From: an uncultured Clostridia bacterium
GTDB lineage: Bacteria > Bacillota > Clostridia > Christensenellales > UBA1242
Direction of reading: 5' to 3'
Assembly (NCBI GenBank): GCA_934757845.1
Contig: CAKVLQ010000006.1
Location: 1-64,000, forward strand
Length of the DNA: 64,000 nucleotides
In this document: piece after piece, positions 61,843-64,000 of the stretch
Position numbering within the stretch: the stretch's first letter is position 1
Layout of the letters: each line of letters starts with the position of its first letter
Position numbers and translations under genes: made by a program
The notes under the pieces: generated by a model
What the model was told of the DNA's origin: nothing
What the model saw: the letters and a program-made list of their open reading frames with translations, nothing else
The model's database searches: none

Positions 61843-63783
61843 ATGGAAAAAGAAAACGAAAAAAAGGTTGATTTAACCCGTGTTTTTGTTAATGATGAAT
61901 CAAACAAAATGGCGAGTTTTTCAACTGAAAATGTAAATAAAAAAAATAATTTTAGAAAAAAGAATTTTAACAACAAAAAAAATAATAAAAGAAATGAAAA
62001 TAATAAAAACGCTGAAAATTTGGAAACAAATGTTGAAAACAAAAACATTAAAGTTTTAACCGATTTTTATCAAATGGAAGATGAAAATTTGGAAAAACAA
62101 GACATCTTGAAAGTTTCAAACAAACGAGCAAACAACAACCTTAAAGTTATGTTTTTGGGTGGTGTCGGCGAGATTGGAAAAAACATGATGGTGCTTGAAT
62201 ATGCAAACGATATTGTGGTTATCGACTGCGGGGCAACATTCCCATCTGACGATATGCCAGGGATTGATTTGGTTATTCCAGATATCACATATTTAAAAGC
62301 AAATCGAGATAAAATTAGGGGCATTGTTTTAACGCATGGGCATGAAGACCATATTGGGGCAATACCTTATGTTTTGGGCGAAATTAATGCACCAATTTAT
62401 GGTTCAAGACTTGCACTTGGGCTTGTTGAAAACAAACTTAAAGAATATCCAAAAATCAAAGCAAAAATGATAAGCGTGAAACCAAAACAAGTTATAAAAC
62501 TTGGTTGTTTTTCTATTGAGTTTATTCATGTTAACCACTCAATTCCAGGTTCGCTAGCGTTTGCAATTACAACTCCTGTTGGGCTTATGGTTCACACGGG
62601 CGACTTTAAAATTGACTTTGAAAGCATGGACGGAAAACCAACCGACCTTGGAAGATTTGCTGAACTTGGAAAGAAAGGTGTTTTGCTTTTAACTTGTGAA
62701 AGCACCAATGTTGAAAAAGACGGCTATTCTATGAGCGAAAAGAAAGTTGCTCAAAACCTTGATGTTTTGTTTGGAAAATATGCTGAAAAACGAATTTTGG
62801 TTGCAAGTTTTGCAAGCAATGTTTTAAGGCTTCAACAAATTTTGGACCTTGCTGAAAAACACAAACGAAAGGTTGTTTTTACGGGAAGAAGCATGCAAAA
62901 TGTTGCAGAAACTGCTTATAAGATTGGCGAACTTAAATTTGACAAAAATAATATTTTGGATATAGACAAAATTGGAAATTATAAAGATAGTGAACTTTTG
63001 ATTGTTTCAACTGGAAGCCAAGGTGAACCAATGAGTGCACTAACTCGAATGGCAAACAATGATTTTCATAAAATTAAACTTGGTGAAAATGATGTTATTA
63101 TCATGAGTGCTTCACCAATTCCTGGCAACGAAAGAAATGTTAATAATGTTATGAACAATTTGTATAAACTAGGTTGCGAAATTGTTTATCACAGTTTGGC
63201 AGAAATTCATGCTTCAGGCCACGCTTACAAAGAAGAACTTAAAATTATTCACAACCTTGTTAAACCAAAGTTTTTCATGCCTGTTCACGGCGAATTTAGG
63301 CATCAAAAGTTCCACAAAGATTTGGCAATGAATTTGGGAATGCCAGAAAGAAATATATTGATTTGTGAAAATGGAAACCGAGTTGAAGTTAACAAAAACA
63401 CATTTAAACTTGGTCCAAACATTATTGCGGGTGAAAGGCTTGTTGACGGAAACGGCATGGGCGACATTGAAAGTGTTGTTATTCGTGATCGAAAACAACT
63501 TGCCGAAGAAGGCGTTTTGGTTTCTATTATTATGCTTGACAAATTAACGGGCGAAATTGTTGGCGAACCTGAAATTATTTCAAGAGGATTAATTTACACT
63601 AACGAAGCACAAAAATTGGTTGGTGAAGCAAGACACGCAATAAGGGAAGCCCTTGATGCGGTTAGTTTGAAAGAAAATGATTTGAGTGCTGTAAAAAACA
63701 ATGTTAGAAAATTTTTGGCAAATTTCTTCTATAAAAAGATGAAAAGAAGACCAATGATTTTGACAATTATTGTGGAGAACTAA
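61843..63783 (+). CDS. rnj: ribonuclease J
   Basis: 646 residues: a Lys/Asn/Glu-rich, low-complexity N-terminal extension of about 98 residues, then a normal RNase J core (about 548). The metallo-beta-lactamase site is H165-G-H-E-D-H170, preceded by D-C-G-A-T-F-P. A beta-CASP domain carries C-E-S-T-N and T-G-S-Q-G-E-P. Late motif H-A-S-G-H and P-V-H-G-E-F complete the site. RNase J acts in mRNA decay and 5'-end maturation. AAGGAG start. Confidence 0.93.
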   Translation: MEKENEKKVDLTRVFVNDESNKMASFSTENVNKKNNFRKKNFNNKKNNKRNENNKNAENLETNVENKNIKVLTDFYQMEDENLEKQDILKVSNKRANNNLKVMFLGGVGEIGKNMMVLEYANDIVVIDCGATFPSDDMPGIDLVIPDITYLKANRDKIRGIVLTHGHEDHIGAIPYVLGEINAPIYGSRLALGLVENKLKEYPKIKAKMISVKPKQVIKLGCFSIEFIHVNHSIPGSLAFAITTPVGLMVHTGDFKIDFESMDGKPTDLGRFAELGKKGVLLLTCESTNVEKDGYSMSEKKVAQNLDVLFGKYAEKRILVASFASNVLRLQQILDLAEKHKRKVVFTGRSMQNVAETAYKIGELKFDKNNILDIDKIGNYKDSELLIVSTGSQGEPMSALTRMANNDFHKIKLGENDVIIMSASPIPGNERNVNNVMNNLYKLGCEIVYHSLAEIHASGHAYKEELKIIHNLVKPKFFMPVHGEFRHQKFHKDLAMNLGMPERNILICENGNRVEVNKNTFKLGPNIIAGERLVDGNGMGDIESVVIRDRKQLAEEGVLVSIIMLDKLTGEIVGEPEIISRGLIYTNEAQKLVGEARHAIREALDAVSLKENDLSAVKNNVRKFLANFFYKKMKRRPMILTIIVEN

Positions 63784-64000
63784 TGAACGAAGAAGCGTTT
63801 AGAGAGTTTGCTGAAAAAAACTATGTTCCAGTTGTTCGCAAGCAAACAAGCAAACTTTTGATTGAAAAAATAAAACAAACAAATCCAAAACAAATTTTGG
63901 AGATTGGAACGGCGATTGGCTTTTCGGGCATATTGATGCTTGAAAATTCAACTGCTGTTTTAACCACGCTTGAAAAAGACCCAAAAATGTTTGAAATGGC
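63783..64000 (+). CDS. O-methyltransferase family protein, 3' end outside window
   Basis: 73 residues are visible. The SAM-binding motif L-E-I-G-T-A-I-G-F-S is present after an N-terminal helix, as in the O-methyltransferase 3 family, whose Gram-positive member TrmR modifies tRNA wobble uridine. GGAG start; ATG shares one base with the RNase J stop (TAATG), so the two are coupled. Confidence 0.75.
   Translation, partial: MNEEAFREFAEKNYVPVVRKQTSKLLIEKIKQTNPKQILEIGTAIGFSGILMLENSTAVLTTLEKDPKMFEM

Noticed and set aside
1..64000. CRISPR arrays, tRNA or rRNA genes, insertion sequences
   Set aside because: No regularly spaced repeats, tRNA cloverleaf-like GC-rich blocks, rRNA segments or transposase frames were seen by reading the intergenic regions and translations.

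Overview
The window is a very AT-rich bacterial chromosome segment. The gene set is that of a low-GC Bacillota of the Clostridia type: RNase J, AddAB, a pth-mfd operon, RlmH, tandem CPBP proteases, YugP-like peptidases, PrsA-like foldase and collagen-like lipoproteins. UGA is used as a stop (many ATGA overlaps), so this is not a Mollicutes code. Most likely it is an uncultivated gut-type Clostridia lineage; that placement is inference. No rRNA, tRNA, CRISPR array or insertion sequence was found.

Layout. 1-3.1 kb: 5'-truncated Sel1-repeat gene, then acetyltransferase, cytidine deaminase and a small membrane protein. 3.2-8.4 kb: heterodimeric ABC exporter (minus strand) and a Y-family polymerase. 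8.5-10.1 kb: lipoprotein with collagen-like, dockerin-like and InlB-like parts, behind a promoter whose spacer holds a 12-G tract. 10.3-13.8 kb: SDR, radical SAM protein, broken XRE regulator, and tyrS preceded by a tyrosine-rich leader peptide and attenuator. 14-20.9 kb: RmlB-like dehydratase, VTT membrane protein, stand-alone GlmU acetyltransferase, GlmM, two CPBP proteases, RlmH. 21-27.7 kb: eroded GlmU-like protein, pth, mfd, PrsA-like foldase. 27.8-31.5 kb: flippase-like protein, two YugP-like peptidases, an unknown. 32.1-38.5 kb: addB-addA. 38.5-45 kb: coiled-coil membrane protein, a highly degenerate ABC ATPase, two SH3b-like proteins and a sigma-region-4/ArpU-like regulator. 45.1-53.9 kb: compact phage head cassette. 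54-58.2 kb: PRC-barrel protein, SPFH/zinc-ribbon protein, DUF1858 protein and two anchored unknowns. 58.3-64 kb: gltX, two membrane proteins, RNase J and the start of an O-methyltransferase.

How it works together. Amino-sugar synthesis is covered by GlmM plus a GlmU split over two loci: an acetyltransferase-only protein beside glmM, and a GlmU-like protein at the usual glmU position upstream of pth-mfd that has lost the uridyltransferase P-loop. AddAB, Mfd and the Y-family polymerase serve DNA repair.

Three regulatory themes stand out. (1) Translation starts fall in two classes: genes with a strong AGGAG, and genes whose -10 box (usually TGnTATAAT) ends 5-6 nt before ATG/GTG, implying leaderless mRNAs. 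(2) tyrS looks controlled by ribosome-mediated attenuation through the peptide MIKRNYYYYYKF, itself leaderless. (3) A poly-G spacer suggests phase variation of a surface lipoprotein.

The phage cassette has terminase, portal, scaffold, capsid, adaptor-like, nozzle-like and holin-like genes. It has no integrase, replication, tape-measure, fibre or endolysin gene, and it lies between host genes: a decayed podovirus-like prophage or a domesticated packaging system.
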